A DNA stretch of 64,000 bases from Collinsella provencensis (GCF_900199705.1 NZ_LT904908.1:379694-443693); one strand, 5' to 3'; positions 1 through 8,038 are shown, numbered from the stretch's first letter. Notes: generated by a model from the sequence alone, not told the origin. Program-made: numbers and translations.

Positions 1-1
1 A

Positions 2-556
2 GCCGAGCACATGCACGCGTGTATCCTCGAAGCGAAGAACAACCTCGATAGCGTGGGCGGCGTCGTCGAATGTGCGGCATACGGCGTTCCCGCGGGTCTA
101 GGCGACCCCATGTTCGACGGTATCGAAAACCGTATCGCGCGCATCGCGTTCGGCATCCCCGCCGTTAAGGGTATCGATTTTGGAGCCGGATTTAGCGCCG
201 CCTACCTGCGCGGTTCTCAAAACAACGATGCTTATCGGATGGTCGAGGACCGGGTTGCGCCGCAGACCAACAACGCCGGTGGCATTCTAGGCGGCATCAC
301 GACCGGCATGCCCATCGTCTGGCAGATGGCGGTCAAACCCACACCCTCCATCGGCATGCCCCAGCATAGTGTCGATTTAGCCGCAGGTGAGGATGCTGAT
401 TTAGTAGTCCATGGCCGCCATGACCCTTGCATCGTCCCACGCGCAGTGCCGGTTGCCGAAGCGGCATGCGCCCTCGCCCTGCTGGACGCGATGCTCGAGA
501 ATCCTGTGCTCGACCTTGCAAACCCAAACGTTTGCAAGGCAAACACTGTCCGGTAA
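2..556 (+). CDS. aroC: Chorismate synthase, C-terminal part (5' end outside window)
   Basis: Makes chorismate from 5-enolpyruvylshikimate 3-phosphate, the last step of the shikimate pathway, using reduced FMN. The window starts inside the gene; the open frame runs from base 2 without a start codon that I would trust. The visible part carries the family's GVPAGLGDPMFDG region, the NNAGGILGGI(T/S)TG segment and the C-terminal GRHDPCIVPRAVPV block, so the C-terminal half is intact. It heads a plus-strand cluster with pheA, aroE-aroK and aroQ. A perfect 10-bp inverted repeat lies inside the last codons (514-523 with 530-539) but has no T-run after it. Identity is secure; only the start is missing. 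Confidence 0.95.
   Translation, partial: AEHMHACILEAKNNLDSVGGVVECAAYGVPAGLGDPMFDGIENRIARIAFGIPAVKGIDFGAGFSAAYLRGSQNNDAYRMVEDRVAPQTNNAGGILGGITTGMPIVWQMAVKPTPSIGMPQHSVDLAAGEDADLVVHGRHDPCIVPRAVPVAEAACALALLDAMLENPVLDLANPNVCKANTVR
514..539 (+). repeat. Hairpin in the last codons of aroC
   Basis: Arms CCTTGCAAAC and GTTTGCAAGG are perfectly complementary around a 6-nt loop. There is no T-tract downstream, so it is not a typical intrinsic terminator. It may slow 3' decay or do nothing. Confidence 0.4.
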
Positions 557-684
557 ACATTCAGAGGTCTGTATGTCTGCCACTTCCTTACAAGTGTTAA
601 CCAGCCAAACGCTGCAGGTTAAACATACTGGACCCCTCTTATCGTGCCCAGCAAACACCATCCATCACCCACTCTTCATCCATC

Positions 685-763
685 CTTCGAATTCCGTTGG
701 ATTTTCCGCATTTTCCCTCGAAATAAACGTCCAAAATTCAGTAAAACCAACGGAATTCGGAAG
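685..763. repeat. Inverted-repeat element A1 (short form) in the pheA leader
   Basis: Left arm CGAATTCCGTTGG (688-700) is matched perfectly by CCAACGGAATTCG at 747-759, and the pairing continues outward through CTT with a one-base bulge. The interior of about 46 nt is AT-rich and codes for nothing convincing. The arm resembles that of element A2 (3737-3877): CGAATTC and GTT are shared, while three other positions differ and pairing is kept in both. A1 lies between aroC and pheA and ends 26 nt before the pheA start, so it would be part of the pheA leader if the cluster is co-transcribed. Confidence 0.6.
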
Positions 764-789
764 AGGGCCAACCATAAGAAAGGAACCAC

Positions 790-1935
790 ATGGAGCTGAG
801 CGACGTTCGCGCACAGATTGATGAGATTGACGGCCAACTGCTCGACCTTTTCGTGCAGCGTATGAACCTTGCACGCGATGTTGCCGCAAGCAAAGTCGAT
901 ACGGGCAAAGCGGTGTTCGACCCGGTACGCGAGCGCTCAAAGCTTGCCGCAATCGCCGCCCAGTCTCCCGACGGACTCCAAAACCAAAGCATTGCATTGT
1001 TCTCCCTGCTTATGAGCATGAACAAGGCTGAGCAGCTCCGCATCATCAATGGGGCGAAGGAGCAGGCGCAGTCGAAGAAGATGCGCGCCTCGTATCGTGC
1101 ACTTGAAGACGCATTCCCCACCATCGCCACTGTCTGCTGCCAAGGCGTCGAAGGCGCGTATAGTCAGCAGGCCGCATGCAAGCTCTTCGATGTTCCCGAC
1201 ATCACCTTCTCCCCTACGTTTGAGGGCGTGTTCGAGGCAGTTGAGGCAGGTACCTGCCAGTTCGGCGTGCTCCCCATCGAAAACTCAACGGCGGGTTCGG
1301 TCAACGCCGTGTATGACCTGCTCAGCAGGCATCATTTTTCCATCGTTCGTTCTGTGCGCCTCAAAATCGATCATAACCTTCTCGCCAAACCGGGTGCCCG
1401 CCTGGAGAACATCCGTGAAGTCGTCTCGCACAGCCAGGCACTCAACCAAAGCCGCGCGTTCCTGAACAACCTTGGAGTGAAGACGACCGTATGCGAGAAT
1501 ACAGCGCGCGCTGCCGAGCTTGTCGCCTCGTCCGAACGCACCGATCTTGCCGCGCTTTCGTCTTTCTCCTGCGCGTCGCTTTACGGCTTGATTCCGCTTG
1601 CGCGCAATGTACAAGATTCCGACAACAACTACACGCGCTTCGTGGTTATCGCCCGTGATCCCGCCATCTATCCCGGCGCCAACCGCTCCTCGATTCAACT
1701 CACGCTCACCAGTGAGCCAGGCGCACTGTATCGCGTGCTTGAGCGCATTTACGCGCTCAACATCGACCTTGTCAAACTTGAGAGCCGTCCCGTTCCGGGC
1801 AGCGACTTCGAGTTCATGTTCTACTTCGACCTGTCGTGCGCGGCCACGAGCCCGGCGTTCGCCACGCTGCTCGACAGCCTCGACGACCTATGTGACAGCT
1901 TTACGTACTTCGGCAGCTACACGGAGGTGCTGTAA
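790..1935 (+). CDS. pheA: Bifunctional chorismate mutase / prephenate dehydratase (P-protein)
   Basis: Converts chorismate to prephenate and then phenylpyruvate, the committed route to phenylalanine. Three domains are visible in 381 residues: an AroQ-class chorismate mutase helix bundle at about 1-90, a prephenate dehydratase domain at about 110-285 with the catalytic IENSTAGSV motif (Thr167), and a C-terminal ACT domain from about 295 with the ESRP motif used for phenylalanine feedback inhibition. The ATG has a good AAGGAA ribosome-binding site. The gene overlaps the next one at a TAATG junction, implying translational coupling. Inverted-repeat element A1 sits directly upstream. Confidence 0.95.
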   Translation: MELSDVRAQIDEIDGQLLDLFVQRMNLARDVAASKVDTGKAVFDPVRERSKLAAIAAQSPDGLQNQSIALFSLLMSMNKAEQLRIINGAKEQAQSKKMRASYRALEDAFPTIATVCCQGVEGAYSQQAACKLFDVPDITFSPTFEGVFEAVEAGTCQFGVLPIENSTAGSVNAVYDLLSRHHFSIVRSVRLKIDHNLLAKPGARLENIREVVSHSQALNQSRAFLNNLGVKTTVCENTARAAELVASSERTDLAALSSFSCASLYGLIPLARNVQDSDNNYTRFVVIARDPAIYPGANRSSIQLTLTSEPGALYRVLERIYALNIDLVKLESRPVPGSDFEFMFYFDLSCAATSPAFATLLDSLDDLCDSFTYFGSYTEVL

Positions 1936-3188
1936 TGGGTGATACGACCGCGCGTCCTTATGGAGTTCTGGGCCGAGTCCTCGGTCACAGCTATACGCCT
2001 GTGATTTATCGCGAGCTTGCGGGAATCGACTATCGTAAGTTTGAAGTTGAACCCGAACACCTTTTGGAGTTCATGCGTTCCGACGTGTGGGAAGGAGTCA
2101 ACGTCACCATTCCCTACAAAAAGGACGTGTATGAAATCGTCGATGATGTCTCCCCGATCGCGCAACGCTTGGGAAACGTCAACACCGTGACACGCCTGGT
2201 CGACGGAAGGCTTCGCGGCGACAACACGGATTACTTCGGCTTCAAAGTGCTGCTTGAGTCACTCGGCCTGTCGCTTGCTGGAAAAAAAGCAGTGGTGTTC
2301 GGTGGAGACGGCGGCGCTGGCACAACTGTCCGAACCGTCCTTGCCGACATGGGAATGGATCCCGTGTCGATTGGACGAGAAGGCGCGGACACCTACGAGA
2401 AGCTTGATCTGCACGCAGACGCTGCACTCGCGGTCAACTGCACGCCCGTTGGCATGTACCCCAACTGCCCCGCCGCCCCTTGCACACTCGATGCGCTTCC
2501 CAACCTTGAGGGTTTCATTGACATCGTCTACAACCCCGCTTGTACGGGCCTCATGATGGAAGCGGAGAAGCGCGGCATTCCCTGCGCAGGCGGATTGCTC
2601 ATGCTGGTTGCCCAAGCCGCTCAAGCCGTTGAACGCTACACCGGGGACATTATTTCGGTCGACCGTATGCTTGATGTTACCAAGCGGCTTTCGGCCACCG
2701 AACAGAACATCGTGCTCATCGGCATGCCTGGCTGCGGGAAGACCCGAGTGGGCGAGCAACTTGAAAAGCTATTGGGACGCGAACGCATCGACATCGACCA
2801 GGCTCTTGCCGAACGCTTGGGTATGAGCTGCGCAGATTTCATCGAACAGCAAGGCGAGGTCGCATTCCGCGAACAAGAAGCCGCTATGGTGGCGGAAGTT
2901 GCCAAGCAATCGCGACTCATCATTTCCTGCGGTGGCGGCGTAGTCACCCGACCTGAGAATTATCCGCTTTTGCATCAAAATAGCCTTATCGTCATGCTCA
3001 ACCGTCCCTTGGAAGAGCTTTCGAAGAAGGGGCGCCCCATTACGGCGCGCGACGGTATCGAAGCGCTCGCCGAACGCCGCATGCCACTGTATCGGTCCTG
3101 GGCGGACATCGTCATTGATTCACTCAATTGCGCCGCCAATACTGCGCAGGCGGTATGCGATGCCCTGCCTCCCATGCTCGAGATGTAA
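1935..3188 (+). CDS. aroE-aroK: Fused shikimate dehydrogenase / shikimate kinase
   Basis: Reduces 3-dehydroshikimate to shikimate and then phosphorylates it, joining two consecutive steps in one polypeptide. Residues 1 to about 250 are AroE: NVTIPYKK with the catalytic Lys62, NTD at 97-99, a nucleotide-binding GGDGGAG loop near 123-129 and NCTPVGMYP at 168-176. Residues about 255-417 are shikimate kinase: Walker A GMPGCGKT (263-270), Asp286/Asp288, the GGG of SCGGGVV at 333-335 and the lid region with GRPIT. No stop or frameshift separates the halves. GGAGGT at 1923-1928 precedes the ATG inside the end of pheA. A second, free-standing shikimate kinase is encoded at 30615-31148. Confidence 0.93.
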   Translation: MGDTTARPYGVLGRVLGHSYTPVIYRELAGIDYRKFEVEPEHLLEFMRSDVWEGVNVTIPYKKDVYEIVDDVSPIAQRLGNVNTVTRLVDGRLRGDNTDYFGFKVLLESLGLSLAGKKAVVFGGDGGAGTTVRTVLADMGMDPVSIGREGADTYEKLDLHADAALAVNCTPVGMYPNCPAAPCTLDALPNLEGFIDIVYNPACTGLMMEAEKRGIPCAGGLLMLVAQAAQAVERYTGDIISVDRMLDVTKRLSATEQNIVLIGMPGCGKTRVGEQLEKLLGRERIDIDQALAERLGMSCADFIEQQGEVAFREQEAAMVAEVAKQSRLIISCGGGVVTRPENYPLLHQNSLIVMLNRPLEELSKKGRPITARDGIEALAERRMPLYRSWADIVIDSLNCAANTAQAVCDALPPMLEM

Positions 3189-3222
3189 CAAGAGCCCTAT
3201 TCCGTGTCTTTAAGGAGTGTCC

Positions 3223-3660
3223 ATGAAAGCCCTGGTTATCAATGGTCCCAATCTCAATATGCTCGGAATTCGCGAGCCGAACATCTACGGTTCCGACAAC
3301 TACGAGGCGCTCGTCGAGATTTGCCAAACTGCCGCTGAAGAGGCAGGATTTACGGGCGTCGAAGTATTTCAATCAAACCATGAAGGAGCTCTTGTCGATC
3401 GCGTTCAAGAGGCGTACGGCACTATCGACGGCATCGTAATCAACCCCGCTGCATATACGCATACCAGCGTCGCGATCCTCGACGCCCTAAAAGCCGTCGC
3501 CATTCCCGCAGTTGAGGTTCACATTTCAGCTGTTGAAGAGCGCGAAGATTTTCGCCAAATCTCCTATGCCGGCATGGCATGTTTTGCCACTATCACCGGC
3601 GAAGGGCTGCAGGGATACGCCCACGCTCTACAGCTTCTTGCGGAAAAGCTTGGACTTTAA
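3223..3660 (+). CDS. aroQ: Type II 3-dehydroquinate dehydratase
   Basis: Dehydrates 3-dehydroquinate to 3-dehydroshikimate, the substrate of the fused enzyme encoded just upstream. The 145-residue length and the motifs NGPNLNMLGIREPNIYG (start), NPAAYTHTS and VEVHIS with the catalytic histidine are typical of the dodecameric type II family. An in-frame GTG at 3217 overlaps the AAGGAG ribosome-binding site (3212-3217), so the ATG at 3223 is preferred. It is the last gene of the plus-strand cluster; beyond it lie only repeats and the convergent pnp terminator. Confidence 0.94.
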   Translation: MKALVINGPNLNMLGIREPNIYGSDNYEALVEICQTAAEEAGFTGVEVFQSNHEGALVDRVQEAYGTIDGIVINPAAYTHTSVAILDALKAVAIPAVEVHISAVEEREDFRQISYAGMACFATITGEGLQGYAHALQLLAEKLGL

Positions 3661-3736
3661 CCTTTTGGCTCCACTGACATTTGCATTAGAACGGCTCAAT
3701 GAAGGGCAAAACTCTCGAAGACGCATGGAAAGTACT

Positions 3737-3877
3737 CGAATTCGGTTCAATTTCTACGACATGCGAAGTATACGACGATTTCGAGTCAAAACGCCTGAAG
3801 AAACCGCAGGTACAGTGCTCGCATTTTTCTCAATATCAAGCTCTGCTCGACATGTCCGGAAAATTGAACCGAATTCG
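3737..3877 (-). repeat. Inverted-repeat element A2
   Basis: Perfect 17-bp arms CGAATTCGGTTCAATTT (3737-3753) and its complement (3861-3877) enclose 107 nt. Read on the minus strand, the interior contains the 15-mer TACCTGCGGTTTCTT (3798-3812), identical to the core of element A3 at 28122-28136. Similar GAGCA, GAGAAAAA-like, ACTC and AGAAATT blocks lie in the same order around it. It is assigned to the minus strand only because that orientation matches A3. No protein is encoded. Confidence 0.75.
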
Positions 3878-3953
3878 CGAGGTGGAGTGCCATCGAATAG
3901 CGTTTGACGTCCATTGAGTAATCAAATCAGCTCTTTGAATACGGCCATAGAGC

Positions 3954-4056
3954 CAGGCCATATATCATCCCATGCTCAAGCAGTCCTGCTCACGACGAAG
4001 GCGCCACCGGCGCCTTCTGTTCGTGCGGAACTGCGCGTGGGACTATATATGGCCTG
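3954..4056. repeat. Structured element B1 (103 nt)
   Basis: Outer stem CAGGCCATATAT (3954-3965) pairs with ATATATGGCCTG (4045-4056). A centred hairpin GAAGGCGCC / ACC / GGCGCCTTC lies at 3997-4017. The boxes CAGTCCTGCTC and TCGTGCGGAACT flank the hairpin and are shared with elements B2 (7934) and B3 (19956), while stem sequences differ in compensatory fashion. It lies between convergent genes and has no T-tract. Confidence 0.8.
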
Positions 4057-4186
4057 ATCCAGCAAACGATTTAACGCTATTTCCCGCTAATAATTTGATG
4101 CAAGGCTAAAACAGCAGGTTCTACCACATGGGAAATCACACGCACCAACGACGCAATCGACTTCTTATTCCAAATCGCTGTACACA

Positions 4187-4220
4187 GAAAAGAGGTCCAC
4201 AGCAAATGCTGTGGACCTCT
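4187..4220 (-). terminator. Rho-independent terminator of pnp
   Basis: On the minus strand the 14-bp stem AGAGGTCCACAGCA / TGCTGTGGACCTCT is followed by a T-rich tract, 24 nt after the pnp stop. The stem is perfect. Confidence 0.9.
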
Positions 4221-4244
4221 TAATAAAAGCTTAGTGCGTTATCG

Positions 4245-6521
4245 CTACTCTGCCTCGTGATGACGACGCGGGGTGCGGCCGCCGCTGTCGCCGGGACGGC
4301 GCGGGCGATCTCCGCGCTCGCGACGCTCACGGTTGGGACGGTCGAAGCCGCGGGCACCGTTGTCGCGGCTGCTGCGGCGCTCACGACGCTCGCCACCCTC
4401 GGAGCGGCCAGAGCCGGAACCCTCAGGAGCCTCGGGCTTATCAAGGCGATCAAGCGAGATCTTGCCCTTGTCATCGATCTCGATGACCTTGACCTTGACC
4501 TCATCGCCCACGTTCAGCACGTCCTCAACGCGCTCAACGCGACCCTGGGCAACGCGGGAGATGTGCAGCAGGCCGTCCTTGCTGCCGAACAGGCGCACGA
4601 AGGCGCCGAAGGACTGGACGGTCACGACGCGACCGTCGTAGACCTCGCCGACCTCGGGCTCCTTCACGATAAGCTGGATGCGCTCGATGGCCTGGCCCAC
4701 CGAGTCGCCCACGCCGCCCACGTAAATGGTGCCGTCTTCCTGAATGTCGATGGAAGCGCCGGTCTCATCCTGGATACCGCGGATGGTCTCGCCGCCCTTG
4801 CCGATGACCTCGCGGATCTTATCGACGGCGATGGAGATCGTCGTGATGCGCGGGGCGGTCTCGCGAGTGTCCTCACGCGGGCCGGGGATAACCTCGAGCA
4901 TCTTGTCGAGAATGTAGGCACGACCCTCTTTTGCCTGCTCAAGAGCAGTGCGCAGGATGTCGAACGTCAGGCCGGTCGCCTTGTTGTCCATCTGGAGCGC
5001 CGTGATGCCGCGCTCGGTGCCGGTGACCTTGAAGTCCATGTCGCCGAGGAAGTCCTCGAGACCCTGGATGTCGGACAGCACGACCGTTTTGCCCTCCTCC
5101 TGGATGAGGCCCATGGCGATGCCGGAAACGGGGCGCTTGATGGGCACGCCGCCGTCCATGAGCGCCAGGCAGCTGCCGCAGGTGGAAGCCATGGACGAAG
5201 AGCCGTTGGACTCCATGACCTCGGAGACGACGCGAATGGCGTACGGGAACTCGTTCTCGTCGGGCAGCACGGGCAGCAAGGCGCGCTCGGCCAGGTTGCC
5301 GTGGCCGATCTCGCGGCGCTTCGGGGTGCCGATGCGCCCGGTCTCGCCGGTGCAGAAGGGCGGGAAGTTGTAGTGATGCATGTAACGCTTGCCCTCGACC
5401 GGCTCGATGGTATCGAGACGCTGGGCCTCGTTGAGCATGCCGAGCGACAGCACGGAAAGCACCTGGGTCTGACCGCGCTGGAACAGGCCGGAGCCATGCA
5501 CGAGCGGCAGGTAGTTGTCCTTGACCATGATGGGACGGATCTCGTTGGCGGCACGGCCGTCAACGCGCTCGCCGGTCTCGACGACCATGCGGCGCATGGC
5601 GGTCTTCTCGAGCTTCTTGAGGTTCACCGGAATCTCGCGCTCCCACTCGAGCTGCTCCTCCTCGGTGAACTCGGCCTTGATGGCCTCCTTGAGCTCTGCG
5701 ACCTTGTCCTGGCGGGCGAGCTTATCGGCGTCGCGCAGGGCGGCGGCCATCTCATCGTAGTGGGCGAAGATGCGGTCGTGGACCTCCTCGACCGGCTCGT
5801 CGAGCGGATACTCGCGCTTGACGATCGGGCCGTTGACCTGCTCCCACTCCTCGACAAAGGCGAGCTGGGCGTCGCAGAAGGCGCCGATGGCCTCCTGACC
5901 GAACTGCATGGCGTCGAGCATGTCCTCCTCGGACACCTCCTCGGCACCGGCCTCCACCATGGAGATGAAGTCGCGCGTGCCCGCGAGCTCGAGATCGAGG
6001 TCGGAGCCCTCGCGCTCCTCATAGGTGGGGTTCACGATGAACTCGCCGGTCTCCTTGTTGCGGGCGATGCGCACGCAAGCAAGCGGTCCCTCGAAGGGCA
6101 CGCCGCCGATGAGCATGGCAAGCGAGGCGCCCATGACGCAGATGACGTCGACGGGGTTCTTCTGGTCGGCAACAAGCGAGGTTGCAACAACCTGCACCTC
6201 GTTGCGGAAGCCGTCTGGGAACGACGGGCGGATGGGACGGTCGATCATGCGGGCGGTAAGCGTGGCCTTCTCGGAGGGACGGCCCTCACGCTTGAGGTAG
6301 CCGCCGGGAATGCGGCCCGCGGCGTACATTTTCTCCTGGAAGTCCACCGTGAGCGGGAAGAAGTCGTAGTTCTTGCGCTCCTTGGACACCACCACGGTGT
6401 TCAGCACGGTAGAATCGCCCTGCTTGACGAGGGCGGCGCCGGTTGCCTGCTTGGCGAGCTCGCCGGCTTCCAGCACGTAGGTCTTGCCGTACAGATCGAA
6501 GGTCTTGCTAACGAGTGTCAT
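4245..6521 (-). CDS. pnp: Polynucleotide phosphorylase
   Basis: Phosphorolytic 3'-5' exoribonuclease of the degradosome-like RNA decay machinery. It can also add 3' tails. The 758-residue product has two RNase PH domains (about 10-230 and 330-560) separated by an all-helical linker, a KH domain with the VIGKGGETIRGI motif (about 580) and an S1 domain with SFGAFVRLFG and GLLHIS (about 640-705). A basic, low-complexity Arg/Gly/Ser tail follows. It lies downstream of rpsO, the arrangement found in many bacteria, with a terminator-like hairpin between the two genes. Confidence 0.97.
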   Translation of the reverse strand: MTLVSKTFDLYGKTYVLEAGELAKQATGAALVKQGDSTVLNTVVVSKERKNYDFFPLTVDFQEKMYAAGRIPGGYLKREGRPSEKATLTARMIDRPIRPSFPDGFRNEVQVVATSLVADQKNPVDVICVMGASLAMLIGGVPFEGPLACVRIARNKETGEFIVNPTYEEREGSDLDLELAGTRDFISMVEAGAEEVSEEDMLDAMQFGQEAIGAFCDAQLAFVEEWEQVNGPIVKREYPLDEPVEEVHDRIFAHYDEMAAALRDADKLARQDKVAELKEAIKAEFTEEEQLEWEREIPVNLKKLEKTAMRRMVVETGERVDGRAANEIRPIMVKDNYLPLVHGSGLFQRGQTQVLSVLSLGMLNEAQRLDTIEPVEGKRYMHHYNFPPFCTGETGRIGTPKRREIGHGNLAERALLPVLPDENEFPYAIRVVSEVMESNGSSSMASTCGSCLALMDGGVPIKRPVSGIAMGLIQEEGKTVVLSDIQGLEDFLGDMDFKVTGTERGITALQMDNKATGLTFDILRTALEQAKEGRAYILDKMLEVIPGPREDTRETAPRITTISIAVDKIREVIGKGGETIRGIQDETGASIDIQEDGTIYVGGVGDSVGQAIERIQLIVKEPEVGEVYDGRVVTVQSFGAFVRLFGSKDGLLHISRVAQGRVERVEDVLNVGDEVKVKVIEIDDKGKISLDRLDKPEAPEGSGSGRSEGGERRERRSSRDNGARGFDRPNRERRERGDRPRRPGDSGGRTPRRHHEAE

Positions 6522-6633
6522 GTATTACTCCAATCCCCGTATGCCCCTTGCACACGGGCTTCTAAAGGTCGACGGGACCCTCCCGCCGATCGGTGTGAAG
6601 ACGCGCCGTTGCGGCCTGTGCGTCTCCCACATG

Positions 6634-6657
6634 AAAAGGGGCACCTTGCGGCGCCCC
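6634..6657 (-). terminator. Hairpin with short T-run between rpsO and pnp
   Basis: Stem GGGGCGCC / GGTGCCCC with a 4-nt loop, followed by TTTT on the minus strand. It can end rpsO transcripts or let part of them read into pnp. Confidence 0.7.
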
Positions 6658-6677
6658 CACATGCACGAACTTGGCGA

Positions 6678-6956
6678 CTACTGGATGTTGTCGCGAATGC
6701 CGAGTTGAGCGATGAGCTCACGGTACTCGTTGATGTCGTTCTTCTTGATGTAGGAGAGGAGACGACGACGCTTACCGACGAGCATGAGCAGGCCGCGGCG
6801 GGTGTGGAAGTCCTTCTTGTGGGACTTCATGTGCTCGGTGAGCTCCTTGATGCGCTCAGTGAGGATGGCAACCTGAACCTTGGAGTTGCCGGTGTCCTGG
6901 GCGTTCTTGCCGAACTGGGCGGTGAGCTCCGCCTTGCGCTCCTTGGAAATCGTCAT
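6678..6956 (-). CDS. rpsO: 30S ribosomal protein S15
   Basis: Binds the central domain of 16S rRNA early in 30S assembly. The 92-residue product begins MTISKERK and has the S15 signature region around [17 protein letters not shown], followed by [19 protein letters not shown]. Length and sequence match the family throughout. An AAAGGTGA ribosome-binding site precedes the ATG. Confidence 0.97.
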   Translation of the reverse strand: MTISKERKAELTAQFGKNAQDTGNSKVQVAILTERIKELTEHMKSHKKDFHTRRGLLMLVGKRRRLLSYIKKNDINEYRELIAQLGIRDNIQ

Positions 6957-7158
6957 GATTTCACCTTTCTGCTAACGGTCGCGGGAATGCGCTTCCCCAT
7001 GACCTCGATTCGCCCTCATCTGGGAACGCCGCCGGTGTGAGCGAACGTCCAAGGTGGGGGTACCAACAGGTCGATATGTTACCACAGAAGCGCTGGCAGA
7101 CGACATAAAAGCACAACTAGACCGTTGTGCACGGGATTTGCATAAACCGAGCCGCTAT

Positions 7159-7905
7159 CTAGCATCCCAGCATGAACTCGAGCGCGCGGAGACGACAATC
7201 GAGATGCGTGGCAGCCCACAGGTGCGCCAGCGCCAGCAGATGCGATGCAGTGAAAGAGTCGATCTGCGCCGCCGCCAGCTCCGAAAACCGCAGCGCGATA
7301 AGAGCGGACAGCCATGAGAGCGTCACTGGATCGAGTTCCTCCGCACCCGCGATATTCGAAGCGCAACTCGCGCACAACACGCCACCGGCCTGCGCTGAGA
7401 AATACGTTGGTGCCTCATCACCACATGCGACGCAACCCGTGTAGTCAGGCCGATACCCCACATGCGAGAGCAGTTTAAAGATGTACGCTGCAACTAGAAG
7501 ATCGAGATGAGCGGAATCCACAGAGGCGATCCATTCGAGAACCGCACTGGTGATGGGGAAAACAAACGGATCGTCGGCGTCCTCGAACGTGCAACGGCTC
7601 GCAACCTCGGCCACAGCCGAACCCGCAGTGAGCAGCTCGTAGCTCGGGCTCGCACCCAGAGGAGCTGCGATCAGATCGGCTTGTGAAACGACATCAAGAT
7701 TGCGGCCATGAGCCAACAACAAATCGACCTCGCAACACAGCTCGCACCGCGCCGCCAAACGGCCCCCCGGTTTGCGCGCGCCCTTCGCAACCGCGCGAAT
7801 CTGCCGTCCGCTCTCGGCAACCAACGTGAGGATGAGGTCGGTTTCCTTGAGCTTCGTCTTATCGAGGACGATCGCCTTCGTGCGATATGTGCGACTACCA
7901 GCCAT
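7159..7905 (-). CDS. recO: DNA repair protein RecO
   Basis: Recombination mediator that helps load RecA on gapped DNA with RecF/RecR. It has an N-terminal OB-fold (start TYRTKAIVLDKTKLKETD), a helical C-terminal domain and a complete C4 zinc finger at Cys158, Cys161, Cys178 and Cys181. The chosen ATG (MAGSR) has GGAG upstream. In-frame codons further up would place repeat element B2 inside the protein and give an N-terminus unlike the family. It follows era on the same strand, separated only by B2, as in the common era-recO order. Confidence 0.92.
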   Translation of the reverse strand: MAGSRTYRTKAIVLDKTKLKETDLILTLVAESGRQIRAVAKGARKPGGRLAARCELCCEVDLLLAHGRNLDVVSQADLIAAPLGASPSYELLTAGSAVAEVASRCTFEDADDPFVFPITSAVLEWIASVDSAHLDLLVAAYIFKLLSHVGYRPDYTGCVACGDEAPTYFSAQAGGVLCASCASNIAGAEELDPVTLSWLSALIALRFSELAAAQIDSFTASHLLALAHLWAATHLDCRLRALEFMLGC

Positions 7906-7933
7906 GGTGCGCTCCGGATGCAAACTGCACAGT

Positions 7934-8038
7934 AGTCCAACATATATCATCGCCTGCTCGGGCAGTCCTGCTCGCACGAAGAGCCCACTGGGCTCTTCGG
8001 CTCGTGCGGAACTCGCATTCGACGATATATGTTGGACT
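7934..8038. repeat. Structured element B2 (105 nt) between era and recO
   Basis: Outer stem AGTCCAACATATATC (7934-7948) pairs perfectly with GATATATGTTGGACT (8024-8038). The central hairpin GAAGAGCCC / ACT / GGGCTCTTC (7978-7998) sits at the midpoint. The conserved boxes CAGTCCTGCTC and TCGTGCGGAACTC are the same as in B1. It fills the gap between two same-strand genes and ends about 30 nt before the recO start. Confidence 0.82.

Larger units (their letters stand above)
3661..4186. other. Gene-free region between convergent aroQ and pnp
   Basis: No convincing coding sequence. Short open frames here (for example 3700-3917) have no family resemblance and run through the inverted-repeat element. 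The region holds repeat elements A2 (3737-3877) and B1 (3954-4056), followed by an AT-richer stretch up to the pnp terminator. Confidence 0.7.

Noticed and set aside
685-763. Insertion-sequence remnant with terminal inverted repeats
   Set aside because: The arms of the A elements differ in sequence between copies while staying paired, and no transposase fragment or obvious target duplication was seen. A transposon end should conserve sequence instead.
411-821. Open frame spanning the aroC end, element A1 and the pheA start
   Set aside because: Overlaps two certain genes in another frame and its middle is the inverted repeat. It was also considered as a Phe leader peptide, but it is too long and Phe codons are not clustered before a terminator.
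3700-3917. Small open frame in the aroQ-pnp gap
   Set aside because: It runs through inverted repeat A2, has no family resemblance and no good ribosome-binding site; the non-coding repeat explains the sequence better.
4257-7040. A 927-codon open frame on the plus strand opposite pnp and rpsO
   Set aside because: It is antisense to two certain genes, shows Leu/Ala/His/Asp-rich nonsense composition and no domain, and arises from GC-biased codon use in pnp.
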